Source: Deferribacteraceae bacterium
GTDB taxonomy: Bacteria; Chrysiogenota; Deferribacteres; Deferribacterales; JAISNW01
Direction of reading: 5' to 3'
NCBI GenBank assembly: GCA_031278965.1
Contig: JAITJJ010000199.1
Coordinates: 1-14,322, forward strand
Length of the DNA stretch: 14,322 bases
In this document: one piece after another, positions 7,095-14,219 of the stretch
Numbering within the stretch: the first letter of the stretch is position 1
Layout: each line of letters begins with the position of its first letter
Translations under genes and position numbers: made by a program
The notes under the pieces: model-generated
The model's input: the letters and a program-made list of their open reading frames with translations, nothing else
Databases searched by the model: none
What the model was told of the DNA's origin: nothing

Positions 7095-7200
7095 AGGCGG
7101 CTGAACCTTTTACAATGGGGTTAAATTCCCGGAAGCGTCCCGGCTTGTGGCCGCTGAAGGGGGATTGACAAATAAGCAAAAAGGAGTATGAGATAAATAT
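7095..7200 (+). promoter_or_regulatory. Structured spacer between flgB and flgC
   Basis: This 106-nt gap is unusually long for flgB-flgC. It can form an outer helix pairing 7096-7102 (GGCGGCT) with 7149-7155 (GGCCGCT), with five GC pairs flanked by G-U pairs. Inner elements include GGG/CCC around TTAAATT (about 7118-7130) and CCGG/CCGG around AAGCGTC (about 7129-7144). It matches no riboswitch class I recognise. A role in mRNA processing, or in tuning flgB against flgC output, is possible. Confidence 0.4.
7181..7186 (+). promoter_or_regulatory. flgC ribosome binding site with long spacing
   Basis: AAGGAG is a strong SD sequence but lies 14 nt before the flgC ATG at 7201, longer than the usual 5-9. 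A closer ATG at 7188 gives only a two-codon frame (ATG AGA TAA). The flgC start is nonetheless secure from protein conservation. Confidence 0.6.
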
Positions 7201-7605
7201 ATGAGTTTTTTCAATGTTTTGGATATTGCTTCAACGGGGCTTTCCGCACAACGGATACGGGTTAATGTTATAGCATCCAATATGGCGAATGCCAACACCA
7301 CCCGCACGGAGGAGGGCGGTCCTTACCGCAAAAAAAATGTGATCTTTGAACAGGTATTGAGGGGCGAACATAAGGGCGGGGTGCGCGTTCAGCAGATTGT
7401 TCCTGATACAAAGCCTCCTTCCCTGAGATATGAACCGGGACACCCTGATGCCAATGAAGAGGGGTATGTGGAATATCCGAATATCAACCCGGTGGAGGAG
7501 CTTGTAAATATGCTTGAGGCAAGCCGCTCCTATGAAGCCAATGTAACTATGGTCAACACCGCAAAACAGTTGGCGCAGGCGGCTATCGGAATTGCAAGCC
7601 GGTAA
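7201..7605 (+). CDS. flgC: Flagellar basal-body rod protein FlgC
   Basis: A 134-residue proximal rod subunit. The N-terminus (FNVLDIASTGLSAQRIRVNVIASNMANANTTRTEEGGPYRKK) is a near-canonical FlgC signature. The C-terminus (NPVEELVNMLEASRSYEANVTMVNTAKQLAQAAIGI) is the flg_bbr_C motif, which pairs with the N-terminal helix to form the rod-family coiled coil. Length is standard. There is no cleavable signal, since export is through the flagellar apparatus. It is separated from flgB by a 106-nt structured gap and from fliE by a 128-nt gap, so it may be translated, and possibly transcribed, semi-independently within the operon. Confidence 0.96.
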   Translation: MSFFNVLDIASTGLSAQRIRVNVIASNMANANTTRTEEGGPYRKKNVIFEQVLRGEHKGGVRVQQIVPDTKPPSLRYEPGHPDANEEGYVEYPNINPVEELVNMLEASRSYEANVTMVNTAKQLAQAAIGIASR

Positions 7606-7733
7606 AGTCCGCCAAATGTTTAGATAAAAAGGCACCCCTTTTATAAAAAGCGGCTTAAATAATGAAAAAACTATTGAATAATATGCAGTTTTGATATAGC
7701 TTAGACAAGGTTGCGTTACAGCAAGAGGGTTTT
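7606..7733 (+). other. AT-rich spacer between flgC and fliE
   Basis: A 128-bp non-coding gap. It contains a short hairpin, AAAAGG (7627-7632) with CCTTTT (7637-7642) around a four-base loop, followed by more A-rich sequence. GGCACC at 7631-7636 resembles the -24 half of a sigma-54 site, but there is no GC at the right distance. No convincing internal promoter was found; TTGAAT at 7674-7679 lacks a properly spaced -10. Confidence 0.4.
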
Positions 7734-8057
7734 ATGTCTGATTTTACAAGGTTAAATGCTCTTCTCCCGCAGGAATTGGCTGGAAGCGGGGTGATTGACA
7801 AAAAAGCCGGATTGGTTGACAAGGTTTCAGGGGGCGAGGCGACATTCTCGGAGATGCTTAAAGGCGCTTTGAACAGTGTAAACGATGCACAGTTTGAAGC
7901 GGATTCAGCAGTAAAAAAGGTGTTGTCCGGGGAATCCGCCAATATTCATGAAACTATGATAGCCCTTCAAAAAGCGGATGTTTCCTTAAAACTAATGCTA
8001 GAGGTGCGCAATAAAATATTAGAGGCTTATCAAGAGGTTATGCGCACTCAAATGTAG
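7734..8057 (+). CDS. fliE: Flagellar hook-basal body complex protein FliE
   Basis: A 107-residue protein that joins the MS ring (FliF) to the proximal rod and is one of the first substrates of flagellar export. The C-terminal half is diagnostic: FSEMLKGALNSVNDAQFEADSAVKKVLSGESANIHETMIALQKADVSLKLMLEVRNKILEAYQEVMR. The N-terminal 30 residues are variable, as is normal in this family. The ATG at 7734 is preceded by AGAGGG at 7724-7729. The position between flgC and fliF is the standard order. A 49-bp gap with a tandem repeat separates it from fliF. Confidence 0.95.
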   Translation: MSDFTRLNALLPQELAGSGVIDKKAGLVDKVSGGEATFSEMLKGALNSVNDAQFEADSAVKKVLSGESANIHETMIALQKADVSLKLMLEVRNKILEAYQEVMRTQM

Positions 8058-8069
8058 CAGCTGCGTACC

Positions 8070-8092
8070 TTCTTTATAACTTCTTTATAAAG
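8070..8092 (+). repeat. Tandem 11-nt repeat and palindrome before fliF
   Basis: TTCTTTATAA occurs at 8070-8079 and again at 8081-8090, one base apart, as if an 11-nt unit had been duplicated. The second copy runs into the 10-bp palindrome CTTTATAAAG (8083-8092), which overlaps the fliF ribosome site AGAGG at 8091-8095. Pairing here could mask that site. Confidence 0.6.
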
Positions 8093-8106
8093 AGGTTCTT
8101 TGGTTT

Positions 8107-9768
8107 ATGTCAGTTCGCACGGTTCTTGGGCAGTTTGCGGATACATTTAAAAAATTTACTATTCTGCAGCGCGTTTCCCTTCTCTCGGCAACGGTGGCAG
8201 TATTTGCCGCCGTTGTGGTGCTGGTTCTCTGGGCTAATAAACCTGTATATAAAACGCTGTATTCCAACCTTCAGGAACAGGATATCAAAGAAGTTTCAAC
8301 AGCTCTGGACGGAAAGAGATCTAAATACCGCATATCCGGCAGCAGCATAGAAGTTCCTTCCCAAGATGTGTATGCAACCCGCATCGCTCTGGCGCTTGAG
8401 GGGCTTCCAAGAGATCAGGGGGTTGGGTTTGAGCTTTTTGATGATTCCCGGCTCGGCATGACCGAGTTCATGCAGAATGTCAACTACCAGAGGGCGCTTC
8501 AAGGGGAGCTTATGCGCTCTATCACCACCATAAACGAGGTTGTTGAGGCAAAAGTTCATATCTCGGTTCCAAAGGAGCGGATATTCACAGAGAACAGCGA
8601 GGAATCCAAAGCCTCTGTGGTGGTGCGTCTAATGCCCGGTGCCGCCCTCAGAGAAGATCAGGTGCGCGCCATTACCCACCTTGTGGCATCCGCAGTTCGG
8701 GGGTTAAGACCGGAAGGAGTTCAAGTTATGGACACCAACGGCAACTTCCTAAGCGAATTCATGACTGAGGATCGCGAAGCCCTTTATCAAACCCAGACTC
8801 AGATTGATCAGCAGAGGCAGATTGAGAGAGATTTGGAAAACCGTCTCTCCGGTCTTCTGGCGAGAACAACGGGAACAGACCGTTTTGTCGCCCGTGTCAA
8901 TATAGAGATGGATTTCAACAAGAAAGATATAACAAAAGAGGAATACGGGGATACTCCGGTTTTACGCTCCCAGCACACCCTTGAGCTCAATTCCTCAAAT
9001 AACGGGCAGGGACCGCAAGGGATTCCGGGGGTTGAATCCAACCTTGCAGAGCCTGAGCTTCTGATAAACGGAATTTTAAGCGAATTTTCCAAGAGCGAGG
9101 AAACGCAAAATTTTGAAATATCCAAAACCATCACCCGTGAGGTTATTACGAGCGGTTCGGTAAAACGCCTTGTGGTAAGCGTTGTGGTGGATGATAAACT
9201 GGAGCAGGTTGAAGAAAACGGCGTTAAAAAAGTAGTTAAACGCCCCCGCACCGATGAAGAGCTTGCACGCCTTAGAACGGCGGTGGCATCCGCCGTCGGT
9301 TTCAATGCGGAGCGCGGCGATGTGGTGGATATTACCAATATATCGTTTGATACCTCTGAAGAGTGGGGAGACGAGGTTATAGCGGAGAAGGAAAAGATTA
9401 TGGAATGGGCAACAATAGGCGCCAAATATGGCACGGCTATAATTATATTGATTTTGTTTTACCTCCTCTTTGTGCGTCCGATACTGCGCAGGCTTGACAA
9501 CGCCAAAGAGTTGGACGAAGAGATGCTGGGGGAAACAGCTATAGATGCACAGCTTTCAAGTTTGGATATATCAGTGGGCAGTGAATCCGGCTTCCCAAAG
9601 ACGGTAGAAGAGTTGGAACGGGAGATAGAATCGGAGTTGGACGAGAGTGTGCCGGTGGATGTGGAAGCGGTCAAATCAAAGGTTATGCTTAAAAAGATTG
9701 AGGAAACGTCTAACGATGACCCGGAGATGGTTGCAAACCTCTTAAAAGCTATGATCAAGGGAAGCTGA
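8107..9768 (+). CDS. fliF: Flagellar MS-ring protein FliF
   Basis: A 553-residue inner-membrane protein whose multimer forms the MS ring, the platform for rotor and export gate. It has two membrane helices (about 25-43 and 443-458) flanking a large periplasmic part. The YscJ/FliF ring-building domain (about 47-220) includes PSQDVYATRIALALEGLPRDQGVGFELFDDSRLGMTEF and VEAKVHISVPKERIF; a second FliF_C region spans roughly 250-425. After the second helix the cytoplasmic tail is acidic and ends with DDPEMVANLLKAMIKG (537-552), the conserved FliG-binding segment. Length is normal. fliG begins one base after the fliF stop, so production of the ring and rotor partners is coupled. Confidence 0.97.
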   Translation: MSVRTVLGQFADTFKKFTILQRVSLLSATVAVFAAVVVLVLWANKPVYKTLYSNLQEQDIKEVSTALDGKRSKYRISGSSIEVPSQDVYATRIALALEGLPRDQGVGFELFDDSRLGMTEFMQNVNYQRALQGELMRSITTINEVVEAKVHISVPKERIFTENSEESKASVVVRLMPGAALREDQVRAITHLVASAVRGLRPEGVQVMDTNGNFLSEFMTEDREALYQTQTQIDQQRQIERDLENRLSGLLARTTGTDRFVARVNIEMDFNKKDITKEEYGDTPVLRSQHTLELNSSNNGQGPQGIPGVESNLAEPELLINGILSEFSKSEETQNFEISKTITREVITSGSVKRLVVSVVVDDKLEQVEENGVKKVVKRPRTDEELARLRTAVASAVGFNAERGDVVDITNISFDTSEEWGDEVIAEKEKIMEWATIGAKYGTAIIILILFYLLFVRPILRRLDNAKELDEEMLGETAIDAQLSSLDISVGSESGFPKTVEELEREIESELDESVPVDVEAVKSKVMLKKIEETSNDDPEMVANLLKAMIKGS

Positions 9769-9769
9769 T

Positions 9770-10804
9770 ATGGCTAAGGAAAATTTACAATCCCTCCTTG
9801 GGTTGAACGTTGCGAATCAGGGGATGCGCAAGGCTGCTGTGCTTATGATAGCTCTTGGCGAAGAGCTTTCCTCCAAAATAATGGCTTTTTTGGACGATGA
9901 GGAAGTCGCGGATCTCTCCAAAGAGATCGCCCTCACAAAGGTAGTTCCTCCGGAGCAGATAGATGATATTATAGAAGAATTTTATAATATGATGCTCGCC
10001 AAAAAGTTTATAGCCAAAGGCGGGCTGGAGTATGCCAAGTCAGTTTTGGTAAAGTCCCTCGGCCCTGAGCGCGCCCGAAAGATCATTGACCGTCTCACAA
10101 AGATGCTTGAACAGTCAAGCGGTTTTGAATTTTTAACCAAAATTGACCCGAAACAGCTTGCAAAATTCATAATGAACGAACACCCTCAGACCATAGCCTT
10201 GATCTTGGCTCACCTTGATCCGTCCCACGCGGCAGAGTCTATGTCGCAGCTTCCAGAAGAGCTTAAAGCGGAAGTGGCTGTGCGGATAGCAAATCTGCAA
10301 GATATATCCCCAACGGTGGTAAAAACCCTTTCCAAAGTGTTGGAAGAGCGGTTTGAAGCCCTTTCTTCTTACAATGTAGAGGTGGGAGGAGTTAAATCCG
10401 TAGCGGAAATCTTTAACCGTATGGATAGGGTAAACAGCAAGGCTACCCTTGATCGGCTTGAAAAAGACGCTCCAGAGCTTGTGGCGAAGATTCGGGATAT
10501 GATGTTTGTATTTGACGATATTAAACTCTTGGGCAAAGCGGCTATTCAAGAAATCTTAAAAAAGGCGGACAAGAAGGTGCTTACCTTTGCCCTTAAAGGG
10601 GCAGATGAGGATACCAAAAACAGGTTTTTTGAAAACATGTCCAAACGGGCAGTGGAAAATATGATGGAGGAGATGGAATATATGGGACCTGTCCGCTTAA
10701 AAGATGTGGAAAAGGCACAGCACGAAATTGTTGCCATTGTCAGAGAGTTGGACGAAGAAGGCGTCATAAGCATCGGCGGCGGCGAAGAAGAGGCTTTTGT
10801 ATAG
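9770..10804 (+). CDS. fliG: Flagellar motor switch/rotor protein FliG
   Basis: A 344-residue cytoplasmic rotor protein that binds FliF through its N-terminal domain and interacts with the stator at its C-terminal domain. Visible marks are KAAVLMIALGEE (N-domain), the EHPQTIALILAHLDP motif of the middle domain (EHPQ at 137-140), the GGVKSVAEIFN linker (about 206), MFVFDD (245-250) and ALKGA...NMSKRA...GPVRLKDVE in the C-domain. Charged residues important for torque in E. coli FliG are kept: Lys276, Arg293 and Arg309 match K264, R281 and R297, while D288/D289 are replaced by Glu300/Glu301. The usual DDRSIQ-like segment after MFVFDDI is instead LGKAAIQ (254-260). The ATG is one base after the fliF stop. 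Confidence 0.97.
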   Translation: MAKENLQSLLGLNVANQGMRKAAVLMIALGEELSSKIMAFLDDEEVADLSKEIALTKVVPPEQIDDIIEEFYNMMLAKKFIAKGGLEYAKSVLVKSLGPERARKIIDRLTKMLEQSSGFEFLTKIDPKQLAKFIMNEHPQTIALILAHLDPSHAAESMSQLPEELKAEVAVRIANLQDISPTVVKTLSKVLEERFEALSSYNVEVGGVKSVAEIFNRMDRVNSKATLDRLEKDAPELVAKIRDMMFVFDDIKLLGKAAIQEILKKADKKVLTFALKGADEDTKNRFFENMSKRAVENMMEEMEYMGPVRLKDVEKAQHEIVAIVRELDEEGVISIGGGEEEAFV

Positions 10805-10831
10805 ATGAACCTTTATCTGCTTGAGGCTTAA

Positions 10832-11983
10832 ATGAAAGTTATAAAACACTCATCCAATCTGCACATAGAGCCGTATTGCATTGAGCAGTTCAGCAGAGAA
10901 GCAGGCTTGGAGCAAGGGGAGCACCATTACCGGCTAATCTCCTTCGGTGATGAAAAGTCTATACAAGATAACGCTTTGGAGAAAAAGATTAAGGGTGCCG
11001 GCGGAGCAGGCATCTTTACCTCGCCTCCAAAGAAGAGAAAAAGCCTCTTTTCAGCCTATGACGATGAAGAGGATACGGGAATATTTTCAAACTATACGGG
11101 GATCCCACCTCATAAAAATGCTGAGGCTATGGCAACTAGAGGAACCAATGAACAGATCCAATCGGAATCTCAAAAGCTTTTGGAACAGATATTCTCCAGA
11201 GATCTAACGGAAACGGGGATAAGCGATTCGGGAGAGACAGGCTCTTTTCAAGACTTCAACTTTAACGAGGAGGTTCCCCAGAATCTAAACCTTGTGGCAT
11301 CCCAGAAAGAGATAGTAGAGAAAAACAGCGAGATAACAGGGCTTGAAACCCAGATAAATGAGCTTCTTAATGAGATAAGCAACCTTAACTCCCAAATATC
11401 TACACTTTCAGATGAAAAGGGAGAGCTTGAGGGGAGGGTTGCAAGTATCGCCACTCTTTGCGATAAGGCAAAGGAAGATGGATATAATGACGGCTACGCC
11501 GCTGCCAAAAAAGAGTTTGACCGTATTCAAAAAGCACTCTACGAGGCGGATAAGGCGGATTATCTGCAAAAGATGGAGGAAGATTGGGCGGAAGCTATAA
11601 AAGAGATTCAAAAAGTTAGGGAATTGATAGGCGAAATAGACAGGGAGATGCCGGAGATTGTTTTATCCTATGTCAGAGAGATTGTGGGAACCGAAAGAAA
11701 GTTAAACGATGCAATAATAGTAAATGTGGTTCGGCAGGCACTTTCGCACCTGAAAGACCTTCAGCAGATAGTTTTCAGCGTCAACGCCGCCGATGCTCAG
11801 ATAATAGCGGAAAATTTTCCCCAATACGGCGTTTCCATTGATGCATCCGTTCCGAAAGGCTCTGTAAAAGTTCGCACAAAGATAGGGGAAGTAAGCCTGA
11901 GTATAGATAATTGGATGGAAAACCTACAGAAACAGATAGATGAACAACTTGCAGCTGCTAAAGAAAATCAAGCCCAAGAGTGA
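10832..11983 (+). CDS. fliH: Flagellar export ATPase regulator FliH (long form)
   Basis: A 383-residue protein expected to bind FliI as a stator-like arm and dock it at the export gate and C-ring. The C-terminal half is the FliH/HrpE core: DGYNDGYAAAKKE (216-228) is the familiar G-rich helix entry, followed by a helical region through EIVLSYVREIVGTER and an ending like QYGVSIDASVPKGSVKVRTKIGEVSLSIDNWMENLQKQIDEQL. A predicted coiled coil spans about 157-207. The first 150 residues are unusual: acidic, low in conserved motifs, with a basic patch PKKRK (66-70). Typical FliH proteins are roughly 230-280 residues, so this one is enlarged. GAGG at 10823-10826 is a modest ribosome site. The 3' end overlaps fliI by 44 bp. 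Confidence 0.88.
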   Translation: MKVIKHSSNLHIEPYCIEQFSREAGLEQGEHHYRLISFGDEKSIQDNALEKKIKGAGGAGIFTSPPKKRKSLFSAYDDEEDTGIFSNYTGIPPHKNAEAMATRGTNEQIQSESQKLLEQIFSRDLTETGISDSGETGSFQDFNFNEEVPQNLNLVASQKEIVEKNSEITGLETQINELLNEISNLNSQISTLSDEKGELEGRVASIATLCDKAKEDGYNDGYAAAKKEFDRIQKALYEADKADYLQKMEEDWAEAIKEIQKVRELIGEIDREMPEIVLSYVREIVGTERKLNDAIIVNVVRQALSHLKDLQQIVFSVNAADAQIIAENFPQYGVSIDASVPKGSVKVRTKIGEVSLSIDNWMENLQKQIDEQLAAAKENQAQE

Positions 11984-13241
11984 TATAACATACAGCGGGT
12001 ATGTAACAAAGATCGTGGGGCTTATCATTGAGGCCGACGGCCCCCTCTTGGGGATAGGCACCCGTTGTTCAATCTCTACCGCCTATGGATATATACCTGC
12101 TGAAATAGTGGGGTTTAAGGAGAACAGGGCTCTTCTCATGCCCTATGGCGAAAGTGAAGGGATAGCGCCTGGAAGTATTGTAAAAAGCCAGAAAAGCGGG
12201 ATGACTGTTCAAGTAGGTCCGGAGATTCTCGGCAGAATATTAAACGGGCTTGGAGAACCGATTGACGGCAAAGGACCGCTGCCCGCAGGGAGCCCGATGA
12301 ATATTAACACAAACCCTCCGCAGCCTATGAAACGGAAAGTTATAAAGGATGTTATCTGCACAGGGATAAAGGCGATAGATGGGCTTATCACCACCGGAAG
12401 CGGTCAGAGGGTGGGGATATTTGCGGGCTCCGGCGTTGGCAAAAGCGTTCTTCTTGCCATGATAGCCCGCAACACCAATGCGGATATTAACGTTATAGCG
12501 CTGATAGGGGAGCGCGGCAGGGAAGTAAAAGAGTTTATAGAGCGTGATCTTGGCGAGGAGGGGTTAAAACGCTCCGTTGTGGTGGTTGCCACAAGCGATC
12601 AGGCTTCTTTGGTGCGTAAAATGGGCGCCTTTATTGCCACCTCCATTGCGGAATATTTTAGGGATCAGGGAAAAAAGGTGATGTTTATGATGGACAGCAT
12701 CACCCGTTTTGCTATGGCGCAGAGGGAGATCGGGCTTGCGGTAGGGGAGCCCCCCGCCACCAAAGGCTATACCCCTTCTGTATTCTCACTTCTTCCGAAA
12801 CTCCTTGAACGCGCGGGCAACTGCGAGGGAGAGGGGAGTATTACGGGACTTTACACGGTGCTTGTGGAAGGGGATGACTTAAACGATCCTGTGGCGGATT
12901 CGGTGCGCTCCATAATAGACGGGCATATCGTTTTAAATCGGCTTTTTGCAGCAAGAAATCACTACCCTGCCATAGATGTGCTCTCCAGCGTTTCAAGGCT
13001 TATGAAAGAGATAGTAAGCGATGAAGTTTTTAATGATGCCGGGCGTTTCCGTGACATATTAGCGACCTACAGGGAAGCGGAAGACCTTGTGAATATCGGC
13101 GCATATGTGGCGGGCTCTAATCCTAAGATTGACGAATCTCTTAAAAAGATAAACGATATTAACGCCTTTTTGCGGCAGGATATAGGTACAAACTACACCT
13201 ATGACGAGACAACCTCGTTTATTAGGGATATAGTCGGTTAA
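11940..13241 (+). CDS. fliI: Flagellum-specific export ATPase FliI
   Basis: A 433-residue F1-beta-like ATPase that forms a hexamer at the base of the flagellar export gate and helps unfold and release substrates. The N-terminal barrel ends near GRILNGLGEPIDGKGPL. Walker A is AGSGVGKS (162-169), GERGREV (190-196) carries the catalytic Glu region, Walker B is VMFMMD (247-252), and the stretch GEPPATKGYTPSVFSLLPKLLERAGN plus SVSRLM are FliI/T3SS-ATPase signatures. Length is normal. The ATG at 11940 lies inside fliH with no clear SD, so translation likely depends on ribosomes finishing fliH. FliI, rather than a virulence T3SS ATPase, is indicated by the surrounding flagellar genes. Confidence 0.97.
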   Translation: MNNLQLLKKIKPKSDITYSGYVTKIVGLIIEADGPLLGIGTRCSISTAYGYIPAEIVGFKENRALLMPYGESEGIAPGSIVKSQKSGMTVQVGPEILGRILNGLGEPIDGKGPLPAGSPMNINTNPPQPMKRKVIKDVICTGIKAIDGLITTGSGQRVGIFAGSGVGKSVLLAMIARNTNADINVIALIGERGREVKEFIERDLGEEGLKRSVVVVATSDQASLVRKMGAFIATSIAEYFRDQGKKVMFMMDSITRFAMAQREIGLAVGEPPATKGYTPSVFSLLPKLLERAGNCEGEGSITGLYTVLVEGDDLNDPVADSVRSIIDGHIVLNRLFAARNHYPAIDVLSSVSRLMKEIVSDEVFNDAGRFRDILATYREAEDLVNIGAYVAGSNPKIDESLKKINDINAFLRQDIGTNYTYDETTSFIRDIVG

Positions 13242-13244
13242 TAC

Positions 13245-13691
13245 ATGGAAAGACGTTTTAAGCTCCAGAAGGTTTTGGAATACCGCAACCTTATGTTGGA
13301 AAAGGAGAAGGCGCATACTGCGGTGCTTATGCAGGAGGAACGCGCAATTATAGGGAATATACGCGAGATGAGTCATGAAATAAAGGCGAAACGGGGTGAG
13401 GCGGATGAATGCGGAACTGATTTTGTCATGACAGGTTTATATAAAAACTATATTGAGCATCTGGAAAGGATGAGGACGGCGGAGCAGAAAAAACTTGCGG
13501 AGCACCGTCAATTGCTGCATAAGCAGAAATGGCATACCATAGCCGCCTATAAACGCAAGGCGGTAATGGATAAGTTGAAAGAAAGGCATACCTCCGAATA
13601 CGGTAAATATATGGATAAAGAGGAAACCAAAGCGGCGGAAGATATTGTGCTTACTCGGCAGGTTTCAAAGCTCAATAACGGCGGAGATTAA
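13245..13691 (+). CDS. fliJ: Flagellar export chaperone/stalk protein FliJ
   Basis: A 148-residue, almost entirely helical, highly charged protein. FliJ sits in the centre of the FliI hexamer like the gamma subunit of F1 and links it to FlhA. The start MERRFKLQKVLEYRNLMLEKEKAHTAVL is the family's recognisable opening (F.LQ.vL.yR...e). The rest forms two long antiparallel coiled-coil helices, the second about residues 70-145. It begins 3 bp after fliI without an obvious SD, and its 3' end contains the GGAG used by the next gene. Sequence conservation in FliJ is low, so position immediately after fliI carries much of the assignment. Confidence 0.9.
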   Translation: MERRFKLQKVLEYRNLMLEKEKAHTAVLMQEERAIIGNIREMSHEIKAKRGEADECGTDFVMTGLYKNYIEHLERMRTAEQKKLAEHRQLLHKQKWHTIAAYKRKAVMDKLKERHTSEYGKYMDKEETKAAEDIVLTRQVSKLNNGGD

Positions 13692-13693
13692 TT

Positions 13694-14200
13694 ATGTCTA
13701 AAAAGTTAATTGTTTTTTTTCTTGTTTTATCCGTATCAGGGGCGCTGTCCGCCCAAGAGATAACTTTAAGCGACCTCCAGAGGACCAACGAGGCTCTGAA
13801 AGCCAAAGAAACAGAGCTTGCGGCGAAGGAGCAGGAGCTGACCGCCCGCGAGGAACGGATAAAAGGGATGGAAGCCGAACTTGTGGCAAAAGAGGAAGAG
13901 CTTTCCAAGATGAGAGGTGAAATTACCGAGCTTTTGAACGCATTAAGCACTGAAAGCGGCAAAGAACTTGACCAGTTGGCAAAACTTTACGGTTCAACCA
14001 AGGCCAAATCCGCCGCCGCCATATTTATAAAGATGGATATACCGAAATCCGCCGCCCTTTTAAGGAGGATGACTGCTATGAATGCGGGACGGCTTATGGC
14101 GGAGATTGCAAAGCAGGATGCTAGATACGCGTCAGAGCTAACAACCTATATGGTGGGTGAAGAGCCCGAAACGGTGAAACAGAGTGAAAGTACCCCTTAA
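13694..14200 (+). CDS. MotE-family periplasmic protein (signal peptide, coiled coil, MgtE_N-like domain)
   Basis: A 168-residue secreted protein. Residues 1-20 form a Sec signal peptide (MSKK, hydrophobic core, then GALSA before QE). A heptad-rich coiled coil follows (about 26-83), with near-repeated ELAAKEQEL and ELVAKEEEL units. The C-terminal helical part (about 93-154; LAKLYGSTKAKSAAAIFIKMDIPKSAALLRRMTAMNAGRLMAEI) matches the MgtE N-terminal-like fold of MotE proteins. In rhizobia MotE is a periplasmic chaperone for motor protein MotC; in other phyla members occur beside fliJ, with roles not well established. The ATG lies 2 bp after fliJ, with GGAG at 13683-13686. The lack of any later membrane helix suggests it is periplasmic, or anchored if the signal is not cut. 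Confidence 0.8.
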   Translation: MSKKLIVFFLVLSVSGALSAQEITLSDLQRTNEALKAKETELAAKEQELTAREERIKGMEAELVAKEEELSKMRGEITELLNALSTESGKELDQLAKLYGSTKAKSAAAIFIKMDIPKSAALLRRMTAMNAGRLMAEIAKQDARYASELTTYMVGEEPETVKQSESTP

Positions 14201-14219
14201 CTAAAGGCAGTCGTCCGTA

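Noticed and set aside
7118..7165. Resemblance of the flgB-flgC spacer to the core of a cobalamin riboswitch
   Set aside because: Only a loose similarity around AAATTCC and GCGTCCCG is seen. The conserved B12-box sequence and the surrounding core helices are absent, and the neighbours are not B12 genes.
7165..7192. Promoter before flgC (TTGACA at 7165 with TATGAG about 16 bp on)
   Set aside because: The -10 match is poor (4 of 6), it overlaps the ribosome site, and it would start transcription about at the flgC ATG, giving a leaderless mRNA that excludes the strong SD.
7631..7644. Second sigma-54 promoter before fliE (GGCACC)
   Set aside because: The -24 half is present, but the bases 10 bp after GG are AT rather than GC, so the -12 element is missing.
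8808..9434. Long minus-strand open frame (208 codons) opposite fliF
   Set aside because: It is antisense to a conserved gene, its product is serine/arginine-rich low-complexity sequence typical of reverse-frame shadows, and no SD or promoter supports it.
9429..9444. TGGCACG inside fliF as a sigma-54 site
   Set aside because: There is no GC at the required distance, and it lies within conserved coding sequence for the second membrane helix.
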